A DNA stretch of 64,000 bases. Source: Branchiostoma lanceolatum (taxonomy: Eukaryota > Chordata > Leptocardii > Amphioxiformes > Branchiostomatidae). Under the pieces are notes generated by a model, which was not told the DNA's origin, ran no database searches, and saw only the letters and a list, made by a program, of their open reading frames with translations. The stretch covers positions 11,272,001 through 11,336,000 of the forward strand of contig NC_089739.1 of NCBI RefSeq assembly GCF_035083965.1, written 5' to 3'. Shown piece by piece: positions 43,762 to 54,119 of this stretch. The position numbers and the translations under genes were made by a program. The first letter of the stretch is position 1. The number at the start of each line of letters is the position of its first letter.

Positions 43762-45517
43762 CAGTCAAACCTGCCTTGGTGACCACTTCTTCAACGCGAC
43801 CACCTAGCCATGGCGACAGCTTTTTCTCGGTCCCGAAAATTGTCCCCATAGGCACAAGCATTAAGCGGCATGCCCAAGGCGACCACCCGTCCAACGTGAC
43901 CGCGACCGCCACGAATTAGGACCGCACAGAGGACAATCCCTGCCCATGGCAACCGTTTTCCAGCGTGTGGTGACATCGGATTTTGCTGTCGGATTTTGCG
44001 GAAATGTTTTTAAGACCTTGACGGACAAAAAGATATGAATAGCATCGATTCCTCCATTAAGTGTTTTCATAAAACGTTCCTACTATAAACATTGTAAATA
44101 CAAAGGTTTGTGAATACAGTCAAACCTGTTTTAGCGGTAACCTTTGCATAGCGGCCACCTGCCCATAGTGGTCACTTTTTGTCGGTCCCTTGGATTTTTC
44201 CCATTGACATAAGCATTAAGAATTAGGCTATAGCGGCCACCTGTCCAACGCGGTCGCGGCCAGACGATTTTCGGTCCCGCGAGTACAGTGACACTGTCGG
44301 TAACGGTCACGGCGCGCCGGTAGAAGCCGCATCACCGCCGCACGCCAGGTTCAAAATCTTCATTTTTTCACGCAGTTATCAAATTTATGTGGACTCAACT
44401 GGATAGGATCATAATAAAGAAAACCAGAATGTTTTATCTTTGTTAGAAAATCCATGGTTTGACGCGAAGTCAAGTATAATTTTCTTCACATGGCTTGCGT
44501 TTCCACATCGTGGTAAAATTGACCATTTATGTGCATTTCGACTGGACAAATATTACGGCAGCTTTTTGGAAAATACAACCCACACATGTACCTGATGCGG
44601 TAAGTTCGCGAAATGTTTGAATGCCGGCCCAATTTCCGTTTTCACCGGGAATTCATTCCTCAAAACGTGTTTCGCGCAATTTTCAAAATGGCGCTGATAC
44701 AAACTGGATAGGTAGCAGCATAAAGGTCAACGGACGACACCACTGTTACGGAGGTATAATATACTAAATTTATTTTGCTGCAAAGTATCACTGAGGATAA
44801 TTACTTAACCAAAAGCTTCAAAATGAATGTGGATATTATTACTATGATGTAAAATTTGGGCTGTTACAATTTTCTGAAAAGACAAAAAGCCTTCAAAAGA
44901 GCGACCTTCTTCTGAGTACCCTATTAGCATAATGGTAGATGCTGATCAACACAAGCCACGCGGGAACCGAGCCACCACAACAAGAGACGAAGGAAAATTG
45001 TCGCCACGATTTTATGTTTGAAAACGGTCGAAAACGAACAGTAAGTGACAACTGAGCAACATGTATTTTGTTCTTAACTAACTAGGAGTAAAAGAACAAC
45101 AATCGAACTTCTAAAATGTGCCTTACCTGTTTACATGTAACTGTACGGTGAATAAATGTATCTCAGGGTGTACTGAAAACATGTGTCACTCGTGGTCAAT
45201 TAATCGACCTTTTCTCCATAGCGGCCACCTGTCCTTAACGGCCAGTTTTGGCCAGTCCCTTGAGTGACCGCTATAGACAGGTTTGACTGTACTTAGATAT
45301 CTGTGTTGTTGTGCCCATCGCAATCTTATAGTTTACTGCAAGCTCGGTTAGAAATGAAATCATATAATTTTCCATCCATCTACGTAGTACACTGTATATT
45401 TTGAACACCTCGACCTGGAAACATGTTATGAGTGAAATCCTCTTCATGGCGACCACCTGTCCATCGCGACCGTTTTTGTTCGGTCCCCCGGATGGTTGCC
45501 TTGGGCAGGTTTGACTG
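43762..45517. mobile_element. Outer pogo-like MITE, interrupted by a second copy
   Basis: Starts TA-CAGTCAAACCTGCC at 43,760 and ends GGGCAGGTTTGACTG-TA at 45,519. The TA duplication and CAGT...ACTG ends are typical of pogo/Tigger-type elements. Subterminal parts (GCGACCACC, GGCACAAGCATTAAG) belong to the family. About 583 bases are its own; the rest is the inner element. It lies in intron 11 of the oxidase pseudogene and has no transposase frame. Confidence 0.7.
44117..45289. mobile_element. Inner pogo-like MITE nested in the outer one
   Basis: The left end CAGTCAAACCTGTTTTAGC and the right end GCTATAGACAGGTTTGACTG are each flanked by TA (44,115-44,116 and 45,290-45,291). Subterminal repeats AGCGGCCACCTGTCC occur on both sides. 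The interior of about 900 bases holds no long frame. It inserted at a TA inside the outer element, so it is the younger of the two. Confidence 0.75.
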
Positions 45518-46197
45518 TAGTACATTTATCAACAAGTGTTTATTTCAAGGATCTTTTTATGCCTTAATAGGACCATGCTGTGGCAACTGAAGACTTTCTT
45601 GGTGGTAAAAATCTTCTGGAAGATGGAACACTTGAAGGTACAGATCTTGAATATTAGTCATTTAGCAAATATCATAAATAGCAACCAATTGCATAATCTT
45701 TTTATAGATAATTGCATCTATATGATTGTACATGTACAATTTACAGTCACAATTAGATCTTTCTACAGAATAATATCTCCCTTTTTTATAACCTTTAGGT
45801 GCGTTGTCAGTCCTGGTGTCAGAGTTGACCCCAGATGATTCTTCCGTATTCTCTCCAGACTACAGAAAGAGCCTGGCCATCACACTCTTCTACAAGGTTT
45901 TGTTTGTTAGTTCTTTGAAAGGACATTTTTAAAAAAACTGTGTATTTCTAAATATACTATCTATAGTTGTTACGAATATGTAAAGACAATATACAATTGT
46001 AGAACATAACTTGAGTCTGGTTTAAAACAGTGTTTCTAGGATACCAATTAACTCAAAGTAGTTTTTTATCATTTTGTTTTATAATTAAGATCTACCCACT
46101 CGTAACAGCAATTGGTTGAAAGATTAGTAGTCTTTACATGCATTCTTACATTTACATAATGACAGTCTATAAAATCAAATTATATAGACTCTCATAA

Positions 46198-46355
46198 AAT
46201 CTAGAATTTAGAGTTTGGAATTTAGAATTAAGAGTTTGGAATATAGAATTTAGAATTTAGAGTTTGGAATTTAGAATTAAGAGTTTGGAATAAAGAATTT
46301 AGAATTTAGAATTTAGAAATTCAATTTAGAATTAAAATCTAGAATTTAGAATTAA
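46198..46355 (+). repeat. AT-rich short tandem repeat (TAGAATT units)
   Basis: Repeats of TTTAGAATT and TTAGAGTTTGGAA with a composite period of about 15-30 bases, directly before exon 14 of the oxidase pseudogene. No comparable repeat precedes exon 14 in the minus gene. Confidence 0.85.
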
Positions 46356-46580
46356 GAATTTAAAATTTTCTTCAGTTCTACCTGAGTGCTGTTGGGAGTG
46401 AACGTCTGAGTGAGCCGGTCCGTTCCGCTCTGGAGCGCCTGGTACGGCCGGTGTCCCGCGGGGAGCAGCACTTCCAGACTAAGGAGTCCGAGTGGCCGGT
46501 CAACCAGCCACTGCCCAAACTGGCCTCGAAACTACAGGTTACACATTATACTCTTAGTGCTCAATCATGTCCAAATTAGT

Positions 46581-46700
46581 GCAGGGCTCGAAATTTATTT
46601 TTGGGAACAGGTGCACTGGTGTACCTAACCTAAAACTTTAGGTGCACAGAAGTAATTTTGGGTGCACAACATGAAATAAAGTAGAATATCAGCAAAGTGT
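46581..46700 (+). mobile_element. Truncated hAT-like MITE at the deletion junction
   Basis: GCAGGGCTCGAAATTTATTT, GGTGCACTGGTGTACC and TAGGTGCACAGAAG match the left end of the element at 411-826. It lies 40 bases after exon 14 of the pseudogene, inside the 638-base interval that replaces exons 15-31. The right end is missing. Confidence 0.65.
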
Positions 46701-46954
46701 ATTTAAGGTATGATATACTAAAAATCTTTGTATTTCATTTCAGTTTGCCGTTTTGGATGTATGTGCCACACGCAGCAGTTAAACCATGGACACATATATC
46801 CACAGTATGATGTTTGTGATATCAAATTGATTTAAATGTCATCCCGTGTGATTGTACATATGTAAATACGTTGCGTTAAGGATTGCATCTCATTAATATA
46901 TATAAGCAGCAACACCTGTGCTGCATTTTTTTATGTGAACCAGTCAGAATTGCC

Positions 46955-46987
46955 TTGAAGAAGGTGACAGATGGTCACCGAAACGTC
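46955..46987 (+). ncRNA. Hammerhead-like hairpin motif
   Basis: TTGAAGAA, then a 6-bp perfect stem GGTGAC/GTCACC with a 5-base loop, then GAAACGTC. It has the same layout as the motif at 21.79 kb, except that the first core C is T. It is followed by AATAAATC and TTGGTTGTG, and lies in the junction interval that replaced exons 15-31. Most likely the 3' part of a retroelement, possibly Penelope-like. Ribozyme activity is not shown. Confidence 0.4.
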
Positions 46988-48390
46988 GGTGGAATAAATC
47001 TCTTGGTTGTGTAAAGTGACTTACCAACCTGATGAAAAGATTCACGGATCAAATTGATTTGCTTACAATGATGTGTCATCAGTTGCAGCTTGAACTCGAG
47101 TAACTCCCGTTATTATAGCCTTTGGATGTTCTACCAGTGATGGAATGCATACAAAGTCTTTCCTCCCTCCCCCAGCTGCGGGAGAGCCGCCCCTGCTGAT
47201 GTCGAGCTCCGCCGTGTTTGCCCTGAGACAGGCCGTACAGAGCGCTCGGGAAGACTCCGGTCTAGGGGACGACTTCTTCCCTCTCAGTAAGCTTCAAATT
47301 AATTGTTTCCCCAGAGACCTTATTCCCATCATAAAACTCTTGTTTTTATCATATACAATTATTGACAGTATCAATTGTAAGGGCTGGTTTATTGATTTAA
47401 CATCGCTAAGCTAATTTTGTAGTAGATAACTTTAATGCATTTTAAACCTTATCTGTACTTTCAACTTCATCTTTTTTCTGACACATTATGATTATACCAT
47501 TCACTCACCAAGAATCACCCATAGCCCTGATAATGAAAGAACTTTTATTTTTCGTTTCAAGCTTACATGTGGGTGCTGGGCCTTGTGTTTTGCTTATGGC
47601 ATGTGCTGCTTGCTGATTGTATGTCATGATCATATCTGATGGTACTAGATTTCAGACAGACATGGCTTTAAGAAACCGTTCACAACTACAGAATTGACAT
47701 GCGACCAGAAAATAGCACAAAAGAACCCCAACAGAAGCCTAGCCCATAAACCTGCTAACGATACTTAATCACTTCCTGACCGTTGACATGTATCCCCATA
47801 CTTCCAGATGGCCCTGCTACAGTGGAGACATGTCATCAGGCCTGTCAGCTGGACCCGGCCAGCTTCTGTCTGGATGTCAACTGAAAATTGACCAGAACTA
47901 GGATGTGTCTTGTTAATTGTTATCATGATCATAGTATAGAAAAGTCGTAATTCTAACGCTATATTATCACATGACCAGGTGGCGTCGACCAATCAGAAGC
48001 CTCCATTGCTCTTGTGCCATAACACACCCGTGATCAAATCTTTTGTAAGCATATGACAAGATAGAATAAACCATTTCAATACAAGAAAAATTTAAACGGG
48101 CGGAACTGTAAGTGGAGCCGCCCACAGCATTGTCAGAAGGACACCCAGCAGGGAGGAATGATCGATGATAATAGATAATAGATTTGAAAAAGATTTGGCA
48201 TGCCAATATTGCAATGTTATCAAATATCTGTGGAAATGTTGTTTTTCAAAATGAAATCTATCATCTTCTGTTCAAATAGGACAAATGTAAATTCTGAAAT
48301 GCATTCTTGATAGTATAAGAGATCTATGTGTCATACAGGAATTGTCTACTCTTAATGGGTCATTTTGGATAGGTTATATGATAATAACGT

Positions 48391-48487
48391 TAATGACCCG
48401 CCTCTTCCTCGGTGTATATGGTGTCATAACGCCTGGCCATGTGCTATAACCACCGAATAAAACCACCGAGGAAGAGGCGGGTCATTA
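48391..48487. repeat. Hairpin with perfect 24-bp arms
   Basis: 48,391-48,414 (TAATGACCCGCCTCTTCC...) is the exact reverse complement of 48,464-48,487. The loop is about 49 bases. Beyond the perfect part the arms continue with one mismatch (AACGTTAATG against CATTAACCTT). A MITE or foldback is likely. Confidence 0.7.
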
Positions 48488-48740
48488 ACCTTAATCATTT
48501 CATTTATCTAATGGTGTTAACGTTGATTTAACAACTTAAACATAAGGACATGGAATTAAGGGTAAATGTACTAAATGGGAATGTATAAGGGATGGCTGTT
48601 GATTATCTAAATGATTTATCAATAGAACAATACGTTTATCAAGTGCCACTGCTGTTAGGTTAAGTTAATGAGGTCATGACATCCTGGTTAGGAGTCACGT
48701 GGTTCTCGAGTCAGTCTGACAACATGGTCCTTACCTGTCC

Positions 48741-49095
48741 TGAAGCCCCCGTCACAAATAAGAAATTCAGCTCGGCCGACGTGTTGGCGAGCTTCAAATG
48801 TGCATTTTCCGCCGAAGTAAGGCCAACGTCCTGTCGATTAAGCGGGCATCGGGCGATTTTTAGAAATCAAAGTTGATCCAAATATTGGCCTTTTACCAGG
48901 TTAGTCGATTCTGACTTCGCCCATGTCCAAGGTACCATCTCATGGGGGATTTTTAATTATTTGTGTTCGACGGACGTCACCCGAGATTTTCATTGGAAAA
49001 TATGGTCGACGCTCGTACGATTTTGAAATTCGGCGAGCTTCGGGCGATCTACAAATTCGGCCGACGCTCGCATGAATTGTGACGCCGGCTTGAGC
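48741..49095. mobile_element. CpG-rich MITE with GTCACAA subterminal repeats
   Basis: The left end TGAAGCCCCCGTCACAAAT faces the right end AATTGTGACGCCGGCTTGA as an imperfect inverted repeat. Both sides carry TCGGCCGACG in inverse arrangement. About 355 bases, non-coding. Confidence 0.55.
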
Positions 49096-50107
49096 ACACC
49101 ATATTAAAGATACATCCGTCAGTTCTACATCAGCATCTTGAGTCGCTCATTTCGCGTCGCTTGATTACTAAAAGGCGAGACATCCAGGTGAAAATAGTAA
49201 CAAGACATTTTATTTCAGTAAATTTATTGATTTCAGACGAAAAAATGTTTTTTATTCCTTATTACACGAATATGAATACAGTAAGAATACAACGTGAAAG
49301 TCAAGTAAGGCGCTAGCGTTCCGTTCCACAAGTCGAATCATATTGTACAAGAAATACATTGTAAAAAAAAGAAACAGTACTAGTACTACTAAATCTTAAA
49401 ACAAAATTAGCCAGTTACCATGTTCCCATACTATGCCAGAATTTACTTCTTTTTCCTTTTCTACAGAAATCTACATTTTTATAACTTTTAAACGAAATCT
49501 TCAATCAACAACGGTTCATCTGTTCGCTACGATAACGTATTTTCAACTTCGTACTTCCTAATTAAGAAAATATTCTTGCTCACAATAATATCACTACCTT
49601 TTTGTTGCATATCATGTTGAAGCGTTCATTTCTTTTATAAACCATCGAATTATTATTCGTAACAATACAACAAAGAGTTTTCTACAATCAGACAACGTTC
49701 TATGGCCCACACAGAATTAGTAAGACTAATAAAATACAAGAGGATCCAAAATCAAAAATGCTATCTTTTGTGTTCCCGTTCTGTTCTATTTCTTTTCCCT
49801 TTGTATGGATCACTTTGATCAGCCGCCATGTAGCCGCACTAAGTTGATATGTAAGCCAGTCAGGTTTCTCAAAGCTCTAATGTTGCATTCATTTGCAGTG
49901 AGGTCGCATTTATTAAAATGTATTGACCCTTCGAGCTTTCCGGTTCTCCCCCTAGCTTACCTATAACCCTGCAACAGTGTGTTTAAGTTTTATTGAAGTA
50001 CACTTTTTGAGCAGCAGAATAGTCGCACTGGTCACATTTGTAGTTTTTGTCATTTGTCAGAATAGTTGGGACCTAACAGCCGTTCTATATCCGCACTCCC
50101 CACACAT

Positions 50108-51295
50108 TTAGGGTTTCTTACCGGTGTGTTTTGTCATATGTCGGGATAGGCGAGAAATAAAAGCTGCCCTGTATCCGCACTCCCCACATATGTAGGGTTT
50201 CACACAGATGCCAGTTTTTATATGTCGAAGCATGCGAGACTTGTCAGTTGTCCTGTATCCACAATCTTCGCATTTTTTTTTGGTTTCGCCTCTATGGTTT
50301 CTTTGATGTCTTTTTAGGTGGCATCTATGAGCCGTCCTGTATCCACACTCCCCGCACTTGTAGGGCTTCTCACCGGTGTGTTTTCTCATGTGCCGAGAGA
50401 GGCTACACCTAATAGCAGTCCTGTATCCGCACTCCCCACACATGTAGGGTTTCTCATTGGTATGCTTTATAATGGTGTGTTGGTCTAAAGAAACTTTATC
50501 TTTAGATGAATAGGCACAATGCTCACAACTGTAAGGTTTTTCACCTGTATGTTTTCTCATGTGTCGGATTAGGCTACTCCTATCAGCCGTCCTATAGCCG
50601 CACTCCCCACACATGTGGGGTTTCTCACCGGTGTGTCTTGCCATTACATGAGTGTCTAGAGCACATTTCTGTGCAGCAGAATAGTCGCATTGGTCACATT
50701 TATATGGCTTCTCACCTGTATGTTTTCTCATATGTCTGAGTAGGTTATACGCTTCAGGCGATCCGTATCCACACTCCTCGCACATGTAGGGTTTCTCACC
50801 GGTGTGTTTTGTCATAACATGTTTGTTTAAACGAATTTTCTGTGCAGCAGAGTATTCGCAGTGGTCACATTTATGTGGTTTTTCACCTGTATGTTTTCTC
50901 ATATGTCGAGATAGGTTGGACGAATCAGCCGTTCTGTATCCGCACTCCCCACATATGTAGGGTTTCTCACCAGTGTGTTTGAACATGACGTGTCGCTCTA
51001 CGTCACTTTTCTGCACACCAGAGTAGCTACACTGGTCGCATTTGTAGGGTTTCTCACCTGTATGGCTCCTCCTATGTCGTGCGAGGCTACTACTTGAGGA
51101 TACCCTGCATCCACACGTCTTACAAATGTAAGCTTTCTTAGTGGTAGAGTCCACGCTACTCTTTTCTTGGTGTAGAACGTCTTTAAGACGCTGCCTTTTC
51201 CTTTTTGTCGTTCCATTCTCATTGCTGTGTGTTTTGTTCCTAGGATTTTGAATCTGCAATTCTTCAACAGGAGGCCTACATCTCAGCTGAGCCAT
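50108..51295 (-). CDS. C2H2 zinc-finger protein A, 12 fingers
   Basis: 395 residues from the ATG at 51,295. An acceptor (CCATAACAG) lies 13 bases upstream, so a non-coding 5' exon is likely. After a basic N-terminus (MAQLRCRPPVEEL, then KRKRQRLKDVL) come 12 C2H2 fingers joined by TGEKP linkers from about residue 57. Fingers with the GECGYRTA core (Cys-x2-Cys-x12-His-x3-His) alternate with DQCDYSAAQK fingers (His-x4-His). Finger 11 ends in Cys rather than His (GIC) and its linker is altered. Such arrays bind DNA, probably as transcriptional regulators in the nucleus; the target is unknown. The stop replaces the Tyr codon of a former 13th finger, and fossil fingers continue to about 49,990. No KRAB or BTB domain was seen. 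Confidence 0.92.
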   Translation of the reverse strand: MAQLRCRPPVEELQIQNPRNKTHSNENGTTKRKRQRLKDVLHQEKSSVDSTTKKAYICKTCGCRVSSSSSLARHRRSHTGEKPYKCDQCSYSGVQKSDVERHVMFKHTGEKPYICGECGYRTADSSNLSRHMRKHTGEKPHKCDHCEYSAAQKIRLNKHVMTKHTGEKPYMCEECGYGSPEAYNLLRHMRKHTGEKPYKCDQCDYSAAQKCALDTHVMARHTGEKPHMCGECGYRTADRSSLIRHMRKHTGEKPYSCEHCAYSSKDKVSLDQHTIIKHTNEKPYMCGECGYRTAIRCSLSRHMRKHTGEKPYKCGECGYRTAHRCHLKRHQRNHRGETKKKCEDCGYRTTDKSRMLRHIKTGICVKPYICGECGYRAAFISRLSRHMTKHTGKKP

Positions 51296-52116
51296 ACTTT
51301 TCCGCCTGTTATGGAATATAGAAGGGAAGCTTTGATTTATGATAAATATAAAATATGAAAGCTTTAATAGAATTAACTATTTACTATGACAATAAATAAT
51401 CATATAGCCCCCTACCCATCTTTTCCTAGAAAGAAGACATCCAAGTTAGACAACTTAACCAGTCCTCTGCCTTTAACAGTTCGTGCCTGCAGTGTAGCTT
51501 TTTAGAACAATTGGTAGACTTAAACTTAGCAAGGGCAAACAGAACTAAAACAAAGTATACTCGAAGTGAAAACATCCTATAATAAATTTCATTTTTGTTA
51601 TTTTTGATTTTACTTTGGCTGCTGTTGATGTATTACTTAATGACATTTAATAATTCTACGTCAAATTATAGTGCATGTGACAAGACACATAATACTGAGG
51701 GGGAGGGGCCACTCAAAAAATAGGATTATACAGAAGACTAACGCGTACGTAATAAGCTGTTTACCTTTAAGTTATATTACTCGGATGCCGACTGAGTGAT
51801 CCAAGATTGTCTGTCTTTGCATGAATTAATTTTTCTTGAACGTTTCTGCTATATTCTTAAGCATTGGCCGAGTTGCTACGTTTACTTAGAATCATTAACA
51901 TAATTTGCTCCCCTCCCCACCTAAATTATGTAGATCTAAAAACACGCTCATTAAGTAATTTTAAGTGTTAGAGTTATATTAACACTACTCAGTACGCCGT
52001 AACCGTAGTCTCAAATGTCTCACCTGTATTTTTATGGTGACAATGAAGTGATATGATCTTTGCAGAATGCTAAAAGTTGCGAGGGACCAAAGAACTTTTT
52101 TCGTGAAGAACCAATT
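51296..52116 (-). promoter_or_regulatory. Upstream region of zinc-finger gene A, paralogous to that of gene C
   Basis: Holds the 5' UTR, first intron and promoter of gene A. Blocks match the region upstream of gene C (59,345-60,147) in the same order: GTTAGACAACTT with CCAGTCCTCTGC, GTCAAATTATAGTG, TTGCTACGTTTACTTAGAAT against TTGTTACGTTTGCTTAGAAT, and finally an ATGGCGG element preceded by AACTTTTTTCGTGAAGAA. The match extends through non-coding DNA, so whole gene segments were duplicated. ATGGCGG is also the YY1-type promoter core. Confidence 0.55.
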
Positions 52117-52275
52117 ATGGCGGACAAACAGGTTTTTGTAAAGGTCAAAGTTGAAACACCTGATGACCCAGTTGAGTGTTGTGCTGAAGGGCTGTTTATC
52201 GCCGATCGCTTTGTGCTCCTAAGGCCACACCATCTTGATTTTATGGATGACATCCTCTGGAGACCCCAAAACTAA
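52117..52275 (+). CDS. Small plus-strand reading frame starting ATGGCGG, uncertain
   Basis: 53 codons, MADKQVFVKVKVETPDDPVE then CCAEGLF..., ending in a stop. The paralogous position upstream of gene C (60,148) also has ATGGCGGA followed by a related sequence (MAENHMGLKVRG), but there the frame drifts. It could be the first exon of a divergently transcribed gene, or simply a promoter element read as coding. The last 15 codons overlap a repeat block (CCACACCATCTTGATTTTAT) found inverted at about 52,955-52,990, so the end is not original. I recognise no domain. Confidence 0.25.
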   Translation: MADKQVFVKVKVETPDDPVECCAEGLFIADRFVLLRPHHLDFMDDILWRPQN

Positions 52276-52418
52276 TGCGCGCGGGCGAAAAAAAGAAAAA
52301 TCCAGCAAAAAAATAAAAAATGCTGCTAAACCACAGGACTACTAGTAAAAAGCTGGTATTGCGAATTGAACCACAGAACAGTTTATTTGTAGGAGGTACA
52401 TGTAGGATGTCTTGTTCA

Positions 52419-52967
52419 TCATAGCAGACTCAGCGCAAGTGATTGATTTTTAATATATTGATAAGAACGACCAAAGAAGTATACTATTAGAAGGTATTTG
52501 GCTCCAAGGACTGTGGATGATATATGACTGTGATGAGAATACTCATATACACCCATAAGGGCAGTTTCAACATACATGGCATTGAACTCCATATTAAGCA
52601 TTCCATGGTTTACGCTGACAAATCTCTCTGCCAATCCCTCAATTCCTCTCCCATGTCTCTCATTGTTGCAAAAGAAACGTGTGAGAGCCACTCTGGATAG
52701 GTCGTGTTTGAAATTGTCTGGGCGATACTCGCTGGCCGCCGCGATCCTCTCGTACAACTGTGCAAACGCAAAACCTCTAGTCAACATCGATGGCATACCA
52801 ATCCACAAATACGCCCCAGTTTTCCGATAAGCCGGCACAATGCTAGCCTTTTGCGGCAATCTAAGTCGGCAAGTTCCGGAGTTCTGTGTAGCCTTGGAGG
52901 AGGTGATTTTTTTTTTTTTTTTTGGTGACAACAGGCGAAAATCAATGCGCGCGCGGATGTCATCCAT
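52419..52967 (-). CDS. 182-codon reading frame inside an inverted-repeat-bounded segment, unidentified
   Basis: The central part (residues about 45-165, with GFAFAQLYERIAAASEYRP and RHGRGIEGLAERF) looks protein-like in composition. The N-terminal 25 codons read through an A19 tract and repeat DNA, so they are probably not coding. The frame lies between inverted blocks at about 52,219-52,255 and 52,955-52,990 (GGCCACACCA...ATGGATGACATCC). It is therefore either an old gene piece carried by a transposon or chance. I recognise no family. Confidence 0.25.
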   Translation of the reverse strand: MDDIRARIDFRLLSPKKKKKITSSKATQNSGTCRLRLPQKASIVPAYRKTGAYLWIGMPSMLTRGFAFAQLYERIAAASEYRPDNFKHDLSRVALTRFFCNNERHGRGIEGLAERFVSVNHGMLNMEFNAMYVETALMGVYEYSHHSHISSTVLGAKYLLIVYFFGRSYQYIKNQSLALSLL

Positions 52968-53225
52968 AAGATTAAGTTGGTGTGGCCTAACTAGTTATCG
53001 ACCTAGATATAACATAATTGGTGAAGATGCAAAAAAAAACTCTATCACTATAACATTCGTGATTCTTCTGCATGAATGGATTGAAAGGTAATTCACAAGA
53101 AAGCACCAATAGAATAGAATTCTAGAAAAAGGCCCAACCACCTACTTGCTGAAGGCTTATTCTTTTCAGTGCTTTGCCATGTGTTTCACGAGTGATTCTT
53201 GTTAGCCGTCGCGAATTCACACTTA

Positions 53226-53660
53226 TGTCATGCCTGGGCCTGATACGGGTGTTCCGGACCGTGTGGTAACTATCCAGATCACATAGGGTTCGGGAGTGTT
53301 ATCACACAGGCTTCCATAGAATATTTCGAACGCATTTCGAGCGAGCCGGTTGCGCCGCCGTCGGAAATTCGAATACCGGATTCGAAGATTGGAATCAATG
53401 TTGCTACAGTTTCTTGTTCGAGGACACAAAACTCCCTCAACTTCTGGCGCATTCCGCATTGAAATGTGTGTTTCCTCGCGGGTGGGTATGACCAAGGTAT
53501 GACATAAATAAAATACAACACGTTGTATTCCGCATCACCCTCGGTCCCAGCCCTCCCGCGGGTCGAATCGCCCTCCGGCCTCCAGGCGATCCGACCCGCA
53601 GTCGGACTGGAACCTCGAGTGATACGGAATACCCCGTGTTGTATTCTATATTTATCATAC
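53226..53660 (-). repeat. CpG-rich interspersed repeat, minus orientation
   Basis: Inverted relative to 25,220-25,612. Matching pieces are TGTTCCGGACCGTGTGG, TTCCATAGAATATTTCGAA, CACCCTCGGTCCCAGCCCTC and CCCGTGTTGTATTCTAT. It contains a clear internal inverted repeat (GGCGATCCGACCCGC against GCGGGTCGAATCGCC). The 162-codon minus frame over it is a by-product. It lies between zinc-finger genes A and B. Confidence 0.7.
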
Positions 53661-54119
53661 ATCCGGGCACACGGGTAGTTTTTCATCCCTAGTTTTTTTC
53701 TTCTAAAAATGGCCTTTTGAATCGTGGATTTTATTTGATTCATTTGGCTGTAAAAAGAAACATACAACCAGGGCTACCCAACTAGCTGAAGCCTATTACA
53801 AAGGGTTAGCCCTGGTAACTTAACGACATACAAAATTTAATATAAAACTTTCACAAAGCACATGAATATTGAGACGTTTACGACAAAAATACGACTAAAA
53901 TACGAATGAAGGCGTACACAAGATACAAGACTAAAATACATAGAAGTTGTTTTACCAACCTAGCCCAAAACTAAAGCGCACGTAAAAAAATTGCCCGAGA
54001 CGAAGCCATATATAAAACCGTTAACAAAGCCAAACCTTAGGTTCATCTTACGTATGTTACTAGTTAAAGTGTGAAGTAATATAAGGGCAGCTCTATCTAT
54101 CGTTCTGTACTCGTACTAT
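53661..54119. other. Gene-free stretch between repeat and zinc-finger remains
   Basis: AT-rich; no exon, no clear repeat. It probably contains the 3' flank of zinc-finger gene B. Confidence 0.4.

Larger units (their letters stand above)
38527..47884 (+). pseudogene. Truncated head-to-head copy of the oxidase gene
   Basis: Plus-strand paralogue with the same exon borders. Exons 1-14: 38527-38593, 38777-38943, 39519-39679, 39782-39858, 40323-40390, 40650-40869, 41367-41444, 41835-41975, 42401-42568, 42692-42771, 43366-43476, 45571-45637, 45799-45896, 46376-46537. Then exons 32-33: 47176-47286 and 47808-47884 (stop TGA). Exons 15-31 are absent, removing residues 551-1216. Exon 7 has 4 extra bases and exon 10 has 2 extra bases with a TAG. 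Joining exon 14 (phase 0) to exon 32 (phase 1 acceptor) also breaks the frame. Exon 1 carries three additional in-frame codons. If translated, the frame stops in exon 9 after about 332 residues, leaving both 2Fe-2S domains but no FAD or Mo domain. Confidence 0.92.
47885..50107. other. Intergenic stretch between oxidase pseudogene and zinc-finger cluster
   Basis: No gene found. It holds a perfect hairpin (48,391-48,487), a CpG-rich MITE (48,741-49,095), and at about 49,990-50,107 two decayed zinc fingers lying beyond the stop of the first zinc-finger gene. The rest is AT-rich. Confidence 0.55.

Noticed and set aside
53223-53767. Minus-strand 162-codon frame
   Set aside because: It covers the CpG-rich interspersed repeat, whose other copies are not open; not a gene.
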